A stretch of DNA of 34,296 nt from CAYUWG01 sp964448285 (GTDB lineage Bacteria; Bacteroidota; Ignavibacteria; SZUA-365). Under the pieces are notes generated by a model that did no database searches, was not told the DNA's origin, and worked only from the letters and a program-made list of their open reading frames with translations. Shown piece by piece: positions 1 through 8,022 of this stretch. A program made the position numbers and the translations under genes. The stretch is taken from contig CAYUWG010000039.1 in the NCBI GenBank assembly GCA_964448285.1, forward strand, positions 1 through 34,296, written 5' to 3'. Positions within the stretch are counted from its first letter, which is position 1. Every line of letters begins with the position of its first letter.

Positions 1-631
1 CAACGCTTCCACTCGAATAGAGAACATCTACTGCATCGGTCGCAATTATGCGAAGCATATCGATGAACTCGGGAATACGGCAGGCGAAAAGCCCGTCGTT
101 TTTCTGAAGCCCACTTCATCGGTCATCAACGATGGCGGCAGCATCCATCTTCCAGAGTACTCGCGCAATGTCCATCACGAAGTTGAAGTGGTTGTGCTCA
201 TCGGCAAGTCGGGTAGAAATATCGCAAGAGCGAACGCAGCATCGTACATACGCGCATTCGCCGTCGGGCTTGATCTCACCGCGCGCGACGTTCAGGATGA
301 GTTGAAGTCCAAAGGCATGCCATGGGCAATCGCGAAAGGTTTCGATTGCTCCGCATGTCTGTCATCGTTCCTTCCGAAGGAGCGCTTCCAAAACCTGTCG
401 GACATTCGTTTCTCGCTTTCAGTGAACGAAACCCTCCGGCAGCAGGGCCACACCGCAATGATGCTTTACCCGATCGACGTCATCATCGAGTACCTCAGTT
501 CGATCTTCACCCTGCAGGAAGGCGACCTCATTTTCACAGGCACGCCCGAAGGCGTCGGCGCAATTTCATCCGGAGATCGACTCACGCTGAATATGGATGG
601 TGATCTCACCGCGTCATTTTCCGTCGCATGA
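1..631 (+). CDS. Fumarylacetoacetate hydrolase (FAH) family protein, 5' truncated by window edge
   Basis: The reading frame is open from base 2 to the TGA at 629-631, so the N-terminus lies outside the window. The visible ~209 residues look like the catalytic core of the FAH fold: an Ile-Tyr-Cys-Ile-Gly-Arg-Asn-Tyr-Ala-Lys-His segment near the start, a KPTSSV segment, then HHEVEVVVLIGK, whose Glu residues usually bind Mg2+ or Mn2+, and near the C-terminus the conserved IFTGTPEGVG turn. Family members hydrolyse C-C bonds in acylpyruvates, fumarylacetoacetate or meta-cleavage products, or decarboxylate oxaloacetate. The substrate cannot be told here. The short single-domain form resembles FAHD1/YcgM-type acylpyruvases more than true fumarylacetoacetase. 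The stop overlaps the ATG of the next gene (ATGA), suggesting translational coupling. Family is confident; substrate is unknown. Confidence 0.9.
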   Translation, partial: NASTRIENIYCIGRNYAKHIDELGNTAGEKPVVFLKPTSSVINDGGSIHLPEYSRNVHHEVEVVVLIGKSGRNIARANAASYIRAFAVGLDLTARDVQDELKSKGMPWAIAKGFDCSACLSSFLPKERFQNLSDIRFSLSVNETLRQQGHTAMMLYPIDVIIEYLSSIFTLQEGDLIFTGTPEGVGAISSGDRLTLNMDGDLTASFSVA

Positions 632-2658
632 AGCTTGACCGGCGAATCCGATTGCCGCTTTTCATTACCGGTCTTGCGATCGCGGGAGGTATCGTCGGTT
701 ACGTCCTCCGCAACAGCGGCCAGATGGAAGCGCAAGCCGGGCCTGTCGTGCACACGAAACGCTCGCTCCACGCGGAGACCGATTGGAATGACTACCTCTG
801 GCCGACCGATGCGAGCAACGTGCGCACCTCTTGCTTCGCGGAATTCCGCTCGACGCATTTCCATGCTGGTATCGACATCAGCACGAACATGCGAACCGGC
901 TACGACGTCTTTGCCTCGCGCGACGGTTGGCTTCACTCCATCACGTTCGAACCGTTCGGTTACGGCTGGTATCTCGTCCTTCAACACGACGACGGTTACT
1001 TCACCGCGTATGCGCATCTGAAAGGCTTCCCCGACTCGATCACCAGCGCGTATCGCAAGCGCCTTCTGGAACAGGGACGCAGTTTCGGCTCCGCTGAATG
1101 GAAGAAAGGCGAGGTGCAATGCAAGAAGAGAAGCGTCATCGCATACACCGGCGCGACGGGAGCCGGGCCGCCGCATCTGCACTTCGAAATACGCGACCGG
1201 GATTTCAATCCGGTCAATCCGGGTCTTTCGAAAAACATGCGACCGGTCGATACGATCCCGCCTCTTCCACGGCAAGTTTGCTTCATGCCCTTAGACGCAA
1301 TGTCCTCCGTGAACGGCAAGCACGAGCCTCTCGTCGCTGACATTATCGGAAATGCGAAAGCATGGACGCTCCGGAGTGAACCCGCATTGACGGGACGCGT
1401 CGGCATTCTCCTTCGCGCCAACGACGCAGCGCAGGGCGCGCAGGATTACCCGACTCCGTATTCCATCGAGATGAAGGTGAATGACCGTCCGTTCTTCCGC
1501 TCACGATTCGACTGGATACAGGATCATCTCGGATGGCACATTCGCATCGACCGCGACAATGCGTTGATGCTGAAAAGGAAAGGTGAATTCAGAAAGCTTT
1601 ACGTGGAAGAAGGGAACGAACTCTCCGTCTATGAACCGGACTCGGGCGGGAGCGGCGAGCTATCATCGCGGACGGTCGGCGTAGGGAAAAAGAAGATCAC
1701 GCTTCGCGCGGCGGACATTTCTGGAAACAGTTCCATCATGACGTTCAACGTCAACGTTCAAGAAGACGGAGTGGATGAGATGGATACATCGGTGAAGGGA
1801 GTTCCGGCGAAATTCTCCGTGGCGACCGCCCTGCATTATGACGAAATCGTTCTCACGATCAAGACATCATCGGAACATACCGCGCAGTTTGAGGCAAGGC
1901 TTGAACAAAGGGGGAAAAGCGCGCAGGCAAAGATGAAACGGATTTCGAAAACGGAATGGCGGGGAGTCGTCAGGCCATGGGACGGATTTACCGGAACCGC
2001 AACGCTACGGGTGACGACAGGAGATGCTGAGAACGAATGGACTTCGGAAATCACCGGATCGTTGATCTCGAGCAGCAGCGGCGGAGTGATTCGATCGGCA
2101 GATGAATTGTTTGCGCTGCGTTTCAAGCCGCATGACGTGTATCGGTCCATGTTCGTGACCCTCCATGAAAACGGCAACGAGGCAAACAAACAGTATGTCG
2201 TATCGCCGCAGGATGTCCCGCTTGCAGGCTCACCGCGAGTTATGATCAGGCGAAGCGGGAACGACCGAAAAAGTGTGATCTCAGCATTGCATCCGCTGAA
2301 CGGTGTTCGATTGCGGGCATTTGCACGGCAGAGTGATGAGTTCACCTGTACGACGTCGCGCTATCTCGCAACGTATTCATTGAAGCATGATGAAGAACCT
2401 CCGGCGATATCCGTCACGCTTTCGAAGAAGAGCGACCAGCCTGTACGCATCGCTGTGAAGGACAGCCTCTCCGGCGTTGTGAATGAGTCGATAAAAGTGT
2501 GGAGCGGGGAGAAGCTTTTACCGGTTGAGTACTCGGAGTCGCTCAAATTATTTACGATTCCGGTCGATGTGTATCGGGCGATGAAGAAGGATACGATCAT
2601 CGTTTCAGCTTCTGATCATGCCGGCAACGAAGGACGTGGGACATTTCGCGTTAAGTGA
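628..2658 (+). CDS. M23 family (LytM-type) metallopeptidase with long C-terminal extension
   Basis: This is a 676-residue envelope protein. Residues ~9-27 form one hydrophobic segment (signal anchor or uncleaved signal peptide). The M23 domain spans about 70-205: the zinc ligands are visible as H79 and D83 in HFHAGIDIS, H130 in YAHL, and the HxH pair H183/H185 in PPHLHFEIRD. M23 enzymes cut peptidoglycan cross-bridges; with the ligands intact this one should be active, in the periplasm. The remaining ~470 residues have alternating beta-strand patterns and repeated 'D-xx-G-N' turns (for example AADISGNSS and ASDHAGNEG), which suggests Ig-like beta-sandwich domains. The start is fixed by the ATGA overlap with the preceding gene. 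It ends at a bidirectional terminator. Its physiological target is not evident. Confidence 0.9.
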   Translation: MKLDRRIRLPLFITGLAIAGGIVGYVLRNSGQMEAQAGPVVHTKRSLHAETDWNDYLWPTDASNVRTSCFAEFRSTHFHAGIDISTNMRTGYDVFASRDGWLHSITFEPFGYGWYLVLQHDDGYFTAYAHLKGFPDSITSAYRKRLLEQGRSFGSAEWKKGEVQCKKRSVIAYTGATGAGPPHLHFEIRDRDFNPVNPGLSKNMRPVDTIPPLPRQVCFMPLDAMSSVNGKHEPLVADIIGNAKAWTLRSEPALTGRVGILLRANDAAQGAQDYPTPYSIEMKVNDRPFFRSRFDWIQDHLGWHIRIDRDNALMLKRKGEFRKLYVEEGNELSVYEPDSGGSGELSSRTVGVGKKKITLRAADISGNSSIMTFNVNVQEDGVDEMDTSVKGVPAKFSVATALHYDEIVLTIKTSSEHTAQFEARLEQRGKSAQAKMKRISKTEWRGVVRPWDGFTGTATLRVTTGDAENEWTSEITGSLISSSSGGVIRSADELFALRFKPHDVYRSMFVTLHENGNEANKQYVVSPQDVPLAGSPRVMIRRSGNDRKSVISALHPLNGVRLRAFARQSDEFTCTTSRYLATYSLKHDEEPPAISVTLSKKSDQPVRIAVKDSLSGVVNESIKVWSGEKLLPVEYSESLKLFTIPVDVYRAMKKDTIIVSASDHAGNEGRGTFRVK

Positions 2659-2673
2659 ATCATACATCAATAG

Positions 2674-2693
2674 GACAAGCATTCCTGCTTGTC
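2674..2693. repeat. Small perfect inverted repeat after the M23 gene
   Basis: GACAAGCA (2674-2681) and TGCTTGTC (2686-2693) form an 8 bp perfect stem with a TTCC loop, 15 bases after the stop codon. There is no T-run after it, so on its own it is not a classical intrinsic terminator. It may protect the mRNA 3' end or be a copy of a short dispersed palindrome. Confidence 0.5.
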
Positions 2694-2708
2694 GCAAAAT
2701 CCCAAAGA

Positions 2709-2739
2709 AAAAAGGTGCGCCGGAGTGACGTACCTTTTT
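2709..2739. terminator. Bidirectional intrinsic terminator between convergent genes
   Basis: AAAAAGGTGCG (2709-2719) pairs with CGTACCTTTTT (2729-2739) around a 9-base loop, with a single G-T wobble in an 11 bp stem. The A-run on one arm and T-run on the other give a T-tail in both directions. It sits midway between the ends of the M23 gene (plus) and the OmpA-family gene (minus), where a shared terminator is expected. Confidence 0.8.
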
Positions 2740-2760
2740 CAGAATCGAAGTTCGACAAGA

Positions 2761-4284
2761 TCAATTCGACTTCACGCGGAACTCCACGCGGCGATTTTGT
2801 GCGCGTCCTTCCTCGGTCTCATTCGTTGCAATCGGTGATTCCATTCCATAACCGACCGCAGTGAGTCGTGAGGAAGGGATGCCCTTTGCAACGAGGTAAT
2901 TCATGACCGAGCGTGCACGGTCCGTGGAGAGCTTCTTGTTGTAGTCCCGAGAACCGACGTTGTCGGTGTGCCCTGCAAGCTCGACGCGCATATTCGGATT
3001 AGCGTTCATCCATTCGACGGCGCGGTCGAGATCAACATACGACTCCGGTTGAAGTACCGATTTGTCGAATTCGAAATAGACGAGCAATCGTACGATGTCT
3101 CGCGTCATCGTGATGTCTTTGCGGACCGTGTTGTTCGGGGAGTTCGCCGGTACATCGAATCGATCGGAGTAGAACAGGTAGCCTTCCGCTTCCGCAGTGA
3201 TGACGTATTTCTTTCCCGGCTGAAGCACGACCACGTAGTTCCCATCGACGTCGTCGCTTCTGAAACTGCTGATGATGCTGTTGCTCGTAATATCCCGCAC
3301 CGTCAGGGAAGCGCCGACCGGTGTGCGATTCTTGCTATCGCTCACCATACCGACGACGGTCGTAACTGCCGAGGGTGGGAGCGGGTTGGGTACTCCGACA
3401 AAAAGATCGAGGTCGCCATTCCCACCGGGACGGTCGGATGCGAAGAACACGTTGTCGGTGCCAAGCTGGAGACTGTAAAAGTAGTCGTCATATGCGGAGT
3501 TGATCGGCGTTCCGAGATTGTCCGGCGCGCTCCATGAGTTCTGGCTTCGCGTCGTTTTGTAGATGTCATAGCCGCCCATGCCGGGGTGTCCGTTCGAAGC
3601 GAAGTACAGCGTCGAATTATCCGCCGCGATGAACGGCGACATATCGTCTCCTGCTGTATTCACTGTGGGACCGAGATTCATCGGCGGTCCCCATTCGCCT
3701 CCATAACTTCGTGTGGTCATCCAGATGTCGGTTCCGCCATAGCCGCCCGGGCGCTCGGACACGAAGTACAACGTCAGTCCATCGACGGAAATCGAAGGCT
3801 GTGAGTCCCACTCCATTGCGTTGATCGATGGGCCGAGATTGCGGGCGTTCCTCCACAGACCGCCCGCATATTCGGCGATGTACAGGTCGCAGTCCCCATG
3901 ACCGTCTTCACGGTCGCATGCGGTAAAGATCATCCAGTGTCCGTCGGGCGTGATGCTGCACCCGCCGTCTTCACCGCCGGTGTTGATGATGTTTCCTACG
4001 TTTGTCGGTGTGCCCCAACCGTCCGGCGTCGAAGCGCTCGAATAAAGATTCTGATCGCCCTCACGCGTCGAAGTGAAAAAGATGACGCGGCCGTTTCCGA
4101 GTATGAGCGGCGCAAAATCGTGATCGGAGGAATTGACGGTTCCCCCTAAGTTTGAAATGCTGACTTCATAGTTTTTCGGTGTGATGATTTGGCGTCCTTC
4201 CACCATTTCCGTTTGCGCAAACACTTCGGGCGCTGAAACATAAATCGCGATGGAAAGCGAAAGCAGGTATGTGAACGTTTTCAT
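2761..4284 (-). CDS. PD40 beta-propeller / OmpA-domain outer membrane protein
   Basis: This is a 507-residue exported protein. Residues 1-23 are a signal peptide (cleavage after VFA). From ~58 to 297 there are about five PD40/TolB-like propeller repeats with the recurring 'LYF-S-[DE]-R-PGG-G-D-D-[IL]' pattern. A carboxypeptidase-regulatory-like beta domain follows at ~308-385, and an OmpA C-terminal peptidoglycan-binding domain at ~398-507 (GHTDNVG at 438-444, QNRRVEF near the end). This architecture is common in Bacteroidota, where it is thought to tie the outer membrane to peptidoglycan; some relatives are gliding/T9SS accessory proteins. An ATG 27 bases upstream is in frame, but the start at 4284 is preferred because AGGAG lies 11 bases before it and the signal peptide begins there. 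It is probably co-transcribed with the barrel gene just upstream. Confidence 0.88.
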   Translation of the reverse strand: MKTFTYLLSLSIAIYVSAPEVFAQTEMVEGRQIITPKNYEVSISNLGGTVNSSDHDFAPLILGNGRVIFFTSTREGDQNLYSSASTPDGWGTPTNVGNIINTGGEDGGCSITPDGHWMIFTACDREDGHGDCDLYIAEYAGGLWRNARNLGPSINAMEWDSQPSISVDGLTLYFVSERPGGYGGTDIWMTTRSYGGEWGPPMNLGPTVNTAGDDMSPFIAADNSTLYFASNGHPGMGGYDIYKTTRSQNSWSAPDNLGTPINSAYDDYFYSLQLGTDNVFFASDRPGGNGDLDLFVGVPNPLPPSAVTTVVGMVSDSKNRTPVGASLTVRDITSNSIISSFRSDDVDGNYVVVLQPGKKYVITAEAEGYLFYSDRFDVPANSPNNTVRKDITMTRDIVRLLVYFEFDKSVLQPESYVDLDRAVEWMNANPNMRVELAGHTDNVGSRDYNKKLSTDRARSVMNYLVAKGIPSSRLTAVGYGMESPIATNETEEGRAQNRRVEFRVKSN

Positions 4285-4295
4285 GATTTCTGTAT

Positions 4296-4300
4296 CTCCT
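4296..4300 (-). promoter_or_regulatory. Ribosome binding site of the PD40/OmpA gene
   Basis: AGGAG on the minus strand, 11 bases before the ATG at 4284. It supports that start over the in-frame ATG at 4311, which lies upstream of the site. Confidence 0.55.
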
Positions 4301-4313
4301 GTGCGTGTCAATG

Positions 4314-5246
4314 TTACGAGCCCAACTTCCAGCGCAAGCCCACAGTGAATTGCAGCGTGAGCATGTTGAAGTCTTTGTTGGTAAGGATATCGATTGGTAA
4401 CAAGGTTGTCCCAATCCGACGGTTGGTGAGAGATCCGATATCGGGTGTGACCGGGAGATTATCGATCATCTTGGAGAGAGGGAACGACACCGTAAACTCC
4501 GGCGTCAGGAACAAGTCCTCGGAGATGTTGATCCACGTTCCGATACCGGCCTTCAAATCAAGACGGGAAGATTTCAAGTTCTGGACTTCGACGTCCGAAG
4601 AAGCGGTCTTCAATTGGTTCGGTGTGGTGTTCGTCGGCGCTTCCGTATAGTAGATATCACTCGGTTGTGTGATTGTCTGTTTGAGCTTTGCCTTGTTCGA
4701 TTGAAGTGAGGCAAAGGAAGGACCGATGAGTGCATAGAGACTGTTCTCGATAACCTGAACTCTCAACAGCAAATCGCCGCCAAAATGGTTGAACGACCAA
4801 TCGACCTCGTCACGGAATACCGTCGTCAAACCGGTCTGTGTATCGACGTGGATGGATCGGGTATCGGTCGATTCATCGAATGACCCCGACCGCGTCGAGT
4901 AATGGAGTTTCAACTGGATGCCGATGAAGTCACTGAGAACGAAATCCGCAGTGCCGCCAAGATAAAAGCCGAGGCCATTACCTTCATCGATCGTAGCGAG
5001 CAGTGGAAACTGTGGATTGTATGGATTCTGAGTGAAAAAACTCACCTTGCCGTTGCTGAACATCGAATACGTTACCCCGGCATCCGGACCGAGATACCAG
5101 ACGAATGTTGATGGCTTTGAACGGGAGGGGCGAAGGACGTCACCCCCATCGATTCTCCCATCATTACCCTTCCCCGGTGACTCCGGGTACGCGAGAGCTG
5201 GAAGCAACAGAAGGAACCCAAGCAGGAAAATGGTTGTGATTCTCAT
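4314..5246 (-). CDS. Outer membrane beta-barrel protein (PorT/OMP_b-brl-like), function unknown
   Basis: This is a 310-residue protein with a clear signal peptide (MRITT followed by a Leu-rich core, cleavage after ALAYP or nearby). The mature part has alternating hydrophobic/polar strands and glycine-rich turns (for example GADVTYSMFSNG-like and FYLGGTADFVLSDFIGIQLK segments) and ends in a strand (MLTLQFTVGLRWKLGS), as expected of an 8-10-stranded outer membrane barrel. GAGGTG lies 9 bases before the ATG in the minus orientation. The gene ends 29 bases before the start of the PD40/OmpA gene, so the two are probably one operon. No specific family could be named. A role in the outer membrane is inferred from fold signs and from the neighbour. 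Confidence 0.75.
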   Translation of the reverse strand: MRITTIFLLGFLLLLPALAYPESPGKGNDGRIDGGDVLRPSRSKPSTFVWYLGPDAGVTYSMFSNGKVSFFTQNPYNPQFPLLATIDEGNGLGFYLGGTADFVLSDFIGIQLKLHYSTRSGSFDESTDTRSIHVDTQTGLTTVFRDEVDWSFNHFGGDLLLRVQVIENSLYALIGPSFASLQSNKAKLKQTITQPSDIYYTEAPTNTTPNQLKTASSDVEVQNLKSSRLDLKAGIGTWINISEDLFLTPEFTVSFPLSKMIDNLPVTPDIGSLTNRRIGTTLLPIDILTNKDFNMLTLQFTVGLRWKLGS

Positions 5247-5327
5247 GGATAGAACACCTCGTTGGTTGAAAATGTGTGCGGCTCAGTTTCGAATGAGAAG
5301 AAAGGCATGCATGATCGAACTGCGTGC

Positions 5328-5357
5328 TAAATATGAGGATTGCTTACCAGAATTCAA
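5328..5357 (-). promoter_or_regulatory. Possible promoter for the barrel-OmpA operon
   Basis: On the minus strand, TTGAAT (5352-5357) and TATTTA (5328-5333) are 18 bases apart, about 80 bases upstream of the start at 5246. Both hexamers deviate from consensus, so this is a weak candidate within the divergent intergenic region 5247-5467. Confidence 0.3.
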
Positions 5358-5411
5358 TAAACGGTGCAATTTTTTCGGCGCATTCCGTTTCGCAATGCAC
5401 GGCGTTTCGGA

Positions 5412-5442
5412 TTGGATTTAGGGGGGTGTGGTCGTACTTTTA
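5412..5442 (+). promoter_or_regulatory. Candidate Bacteroidota-type promoter for the PHP gene
   Basis: TTG (5412-5414), a 20-base spacer, then TACTTTTA (5435-5442), one base off the TAnnTTTG -7 box known in Bacteroidota. The spacing equals that of the tetR promoter at 30263-30293. A start of transcription near 5448-5450 would leave a leader of about 20 bases before ATG 5468 and would exclude the GTG at 5426 as start. Confidence 0.5.
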
Positions 5443-5444
5443 TG

Positions 5445-5461
5445 AACGGTTTTTAACCGTT
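5445..5461. repeat. Inverted repeat in the leader of the PHP gene
   Basis: AACGGTTTTTAACCGTT is a perfect 7 bp stem with a three-T loop, directly after the predicted -7 box and 6 bases before ATG 5468. Its position suits a repressor operator or a translation-controlling hairpin. No regulator gene lies next to it. Confidence 0.5.
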
Positions 5462-5467
5462 TTCCTC

Positions 5468-6532
5468 ATGCATGAATACATTGGCGCGATTCACATACAT
5501 TCGGTGTACTCCGACGGAACGGGAGCAATTCCCGAAATCGCGCGCGCAGCATCCGAGGTCGGTCTGGACTTCATCATGCTGAGTGATCACAACACGCTCA
5601 AAGCAAAAAAGGATGGCTGGGAAGGATGGCACGACGGCGTGGCGGTCCTGATCGGGTACGAGATCAACGATAAGAACGACCGCAACCACTACCTCGCTTT
5701 CGGTTTGGACTCTACCGTAGGAGTGAGAATCTCAGCGCAAGAATATGTCCGGCGCGTGAAGGAACAAGGCGGTATCGGTTTCATCGCTCACCCCGACGAG
5801 GCCCGATGCAGTATGCCCGAACATCCATCCTATCCCTGGAATGCGTGGGATTCAAACGACTTCGACGGTATCGAAATATGGAATCACATGAGCGAGTGGA
5901 TGGAAGGCTTGACCGAGGAAAACAAATTCCAGCGGTTCATCCATCCGTTGCGTTCTATCAAAGCGCCTCCTCAGATCACTCTCAAGCGCTGGGATGAATT
6001 GAACAAAACACGGCGCGTCGTTGGCGTCGGTGGCGTTGATGCCCATGCGCACAAAGCCGATGTGATGGGATTCTTCAACGTCGAAGTCTTTCCCTACAAA
6101 GTCATCTTCAAATCCGTACACACGCACGTTCTCCTCGATGCGCCGCTTAAAAAATCAGCGACCCATTCATTCGATGAGGACAAGTGGAATATCTACAATG
6201 CGCTTCGCGACGGAAGGGCATTCATCGCAAACGATTATCACGGAGATTCACGCGGGTTCACCTTTCATGCAACACATGGAAGAAAGCGCTACCTCGTCGG
6301 TTCTGAGATCACGTTGAACGCGCGCGAAACCGTTCGCTTCACGGTTGAAACACCGCTTGAATCAGACCTGCGTTTGCTGCGCAATGGCGAAATCGTCGAG
6401 CAAGCACACGCCGCGTCACTCACTCATCGAACCGGAATCGAAGGCGCGTACCGAGTCGAAGCCTGGATCAGGGACAAAGGATGGATTTTCAGCAACCACA
6501 TTCGCGTGAAGAAGGAAAAGAAGACGCCGTGA
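5468..6532 (+). CDS. PHP-domain metallohydrolase (CehA/McbA-like)
   Basis: This is a 354-residue protein, beginning with the PHP signature directly at the N-terminus: H9 and H11 in HIHS, D16 in SDG, D40-H41 in LSDHNT, E65, H74, H108 and D110 in IAHPDE, and D191-H193 in GGVDAHAHK. These are the residues that hold two or three metal ions in PHP phosphoesterases and the related CehA carbamate hydrolases. The last ~100 residues form a beta-rich domain ending in WIFSNHI, seen in CehA-like proteins. The frame is open upstream to 5324, but the PHP motif begins right at ATG 5468 and the promoter candidate lies just upstream, so that start was chosen. No signal peptide is seen; the protein is probably cytoplasmic. 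The substrate is unknown. It overlaps or abuts purF. Confidence 0.85.
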   Translation: MHEYIGAIHIHSVYSDGTGAIPEIARAASEVGLDFIMLSDHNTLKAKKDGWEGWHDGVAVLIGYEINDKNDRNHYLAFGLDSTVGVRISAQEYVRRVKEQGGIGFIAHPDEARCSMPEHPSYPWNAWDSNDFDGIEIWNHMSEWMEGLTEENKFQRFIHPLRSIKAPPQITLKRWDELNKTRRVVGVGGVDAHAHKADVMGFFNVEVFPYKVIFKSVHTHVLLDAPLKKSATHSFDEDKWNIYNALRDGRAFIANDYHGDSRGFTFHATHGRKRYLVGSEITLNARETVRFTVETPLESDLRLLRNGEIVEQAHAASLTHRTGIEGAYRVEAWIRDKGWIFSNHIRVKKEKKTP

Positions 6533-8022
6533 TTTCCCGAAAGAAACAACAGGAGGAAATCGATAAGCCGCGTTCCAACTGCGGCGTCGTCGGGATTTTT
6601 GGCGCATCCGATGCGGCAACGCTGGCATACTACGGGCTTCACGCTCTTCAACATCGAGGGCAGGAGGCATCGGGTATCGTCACGAGTCAGAGCAATGGAG
6701 CGAGCAGGCTTCACATTCACAAAGGCGCCGGGCTTGTCACCGAGGTCTTTTCGAACGAGGAAATCCTCACAAAGCTTCTCGTCGGTGACATCGCCATCGG
6801 GCATAATCGTTACTCGACGACAGGCTCGGACAATCTCGTAAACGTTCAGCCGTTCATGGTGAACTACCGCGATGGACAGCTTGCCGTATCGCACAACGGA
6901 AATTTCACGAACACGCGTCTCCTTCGCTCGAAGCTCGAAAGCGAAGGAACGATCTTTCAGTCTTCGACCGACACGGAAGTGATTCTCCATCTGACCGCAC
7001 GAAGCAAGGCCGCGACGCCCGTCGAAAGAATCATGGATGCGCTCAACACCGTCGAGGGTGCGTTCTCTCTCGTTATGATTCACGGCAACACGCTGATTGC
7101 CGCTCGCGATGCACAAGGATTTCGTCCGCTCTGTCTTGGCAGGAAAAACGACGCATGGATCGTCACGAGTGAAACATGCGCGCTCGACATCATGCAGGCG
7201 GAATACATCCGGGAGATCCTGCCGGGCGAGGTGCTCTTCTTCACGCCTGAGCAAGCTCCGGGGAGCGAGCCGCTTCAGCGATTTCTGAACGCACGGCCTG
7301 AACGCTATCATCACTGCATCTTCGAGCACATCTATTTCTCTCGCCCGGACTCGCGCGTTTTCGGTGACAGCGTCGATAAGATCAGGCGCAAGTTAGGCAA
7401 AGCGCTCGCCGAGGAAAGCCCCGTTGTCCCGGATGGAGAGAATGATACCGTTATCGTGATGGCAGTTCCGGATTCGAGCAATACCGCTGCAGTCGGTTTT
7501 GCTCACACGAGCAAGAAGGCAGGAATAGACGTGCGGTTCGAGTTGGGCTTGATTCGCAATCACTACATCGGAAGGACATTCATCCAACCGGGGCAAGAGA
7601 AACGCGAACTCAAAGTCCGGATGAAATTCAACACGGTGAAAGGCATCATCGAAGGGCGGAAAGTTGTCGTCATCGACGATTCCATCGTTCGCGGCACGAC
7701 GAGCAAACTGCTCATAAAACTCATTCGTGAGGCACATCCACGCGAACTTCATGTGCGCATCAGCTCGCCGCCGATCACGCATCCTTGTCCGTACGGCATG
7801 GACTTTCCCAGTCGTGAAGAATTGATCGCCGTTCAGAACGAGGAAGACATCGAAAGAATTCGAAAGGAAATCGGCGCTGATTCTCTCGCGTATCTCAGCA
7901 TGGAGAAAATGTTGAGCGTAGTAAATCGCGAAGGAAAAACAGATTACTGCACGGCCTGCTTCACGGGACAGTATCCCATTCAACCTGAACCGATAGGCCC
8001 GAAAGATGAGCATGAAAGGTAG
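6481..8022 (+). CDS. purF: Amidophosphoribosyltransferase (first step of purine synthesis)
   Basis: Glutamine + PRPP to 5-phosphoribosylamine, in the cytoplasm. The N-terminal Ntn glutaminase domain starts at the nucleophile C34 (SNCGVVGIFG) after a short propeptide, with HNRYSTTG and SHNGNFTN further on. The phosphoribosyltransferase PRPP loop is VVVIDDSIVRGTTS (~394-407). Four cysteines, C279, C436, C490 and C493 (the last two in YCTACFTG), match the [4Fe-4S] ligands of the Bacillus-type enzyme, so this is the iron-sulfur, propeptide-processed form. The ATG at 6481 overlaps the PHP gene by 52 bases. A GTG at 6529, overlapping the PHP stop as GTGA, is an equally good start and would leave a 17-residue propeptide. 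Length fits the family. Confidence 0.96.
   Translation: MDFQQPHSREEGKEDAVISRKKQQEEIDKPRSNCGVVGIFGASDAATLAYYGLHALQHRGQEASGIVTSQSNGASRLHIHKGAGLVTEVFSNEEILTKLLVGDIAIGHNRYSTTGSDNLVNVQPFMVNYRDGQLAVSHNGNFTNTRLLRSKLESEGTIFQSSTDTEVILHLTARSKAATPVERIMDALNTVEGAFSLVMIHGNTLIAARDAQGFRPLCLGRKNDAWIVTSETCALDIMQAEYIREILPGEVLFFTPEQAPGSEPLQRFLNARPERYHHCIFEHIYFSRPDSRVFGDSVDKIRRKLGKALAEESPVVPDGENDTVIVMAVPDSSNTAAVGFAHTSKKAGIDVRFELGLIRNHYIGRTFIQPGQEKRELKVRMKFNTVKGIIEGRKVVVIDDSIVRGTTSKLLIKLIREAHPRELHVRISSPPITHPCPYGMDFPSREELIAVQNEEDIERIRKEIGADSLAYLSMEKMLSVVNREGKTDYCTACFTGQYPIQPEPIGPKDEHER

Noticed and set aside
466..1275. Long minus-strand ORF opposite the FAH and M23 genes
   Set aside because: It is antisense to two recognised genes, Arg-rich with no motif, and is explained by the codon bias of the real strand. 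The same applies to the antisense ORFs at 6424-7329, 7393-8286, 11627-12373 and 13215-13952.
2655..2864. 69-codon plus-strand ORF overlapping the terminator region
   Set aside because: It runs through the bidirectional terminator and into the antisense of the OmpA-domain gene; no family features and no ribosome binding site.
4285..4311. Upstream ATG (4311) for the PD40/OmpA gene
   Set aside because: It lies before the AGGAG site and adds nine hydrophilic residues in front of a good signal peptide.
5452..5458. TTTAACC in the PHP leader, the same as a half-site of the tetR operator
   Set aside because: The matching GGTTAAA half is missing at the required 4-base distance; the local palindrome has the opposite arrangement (GGTT inside AACC). 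Shared regulation by TetR is not supported.
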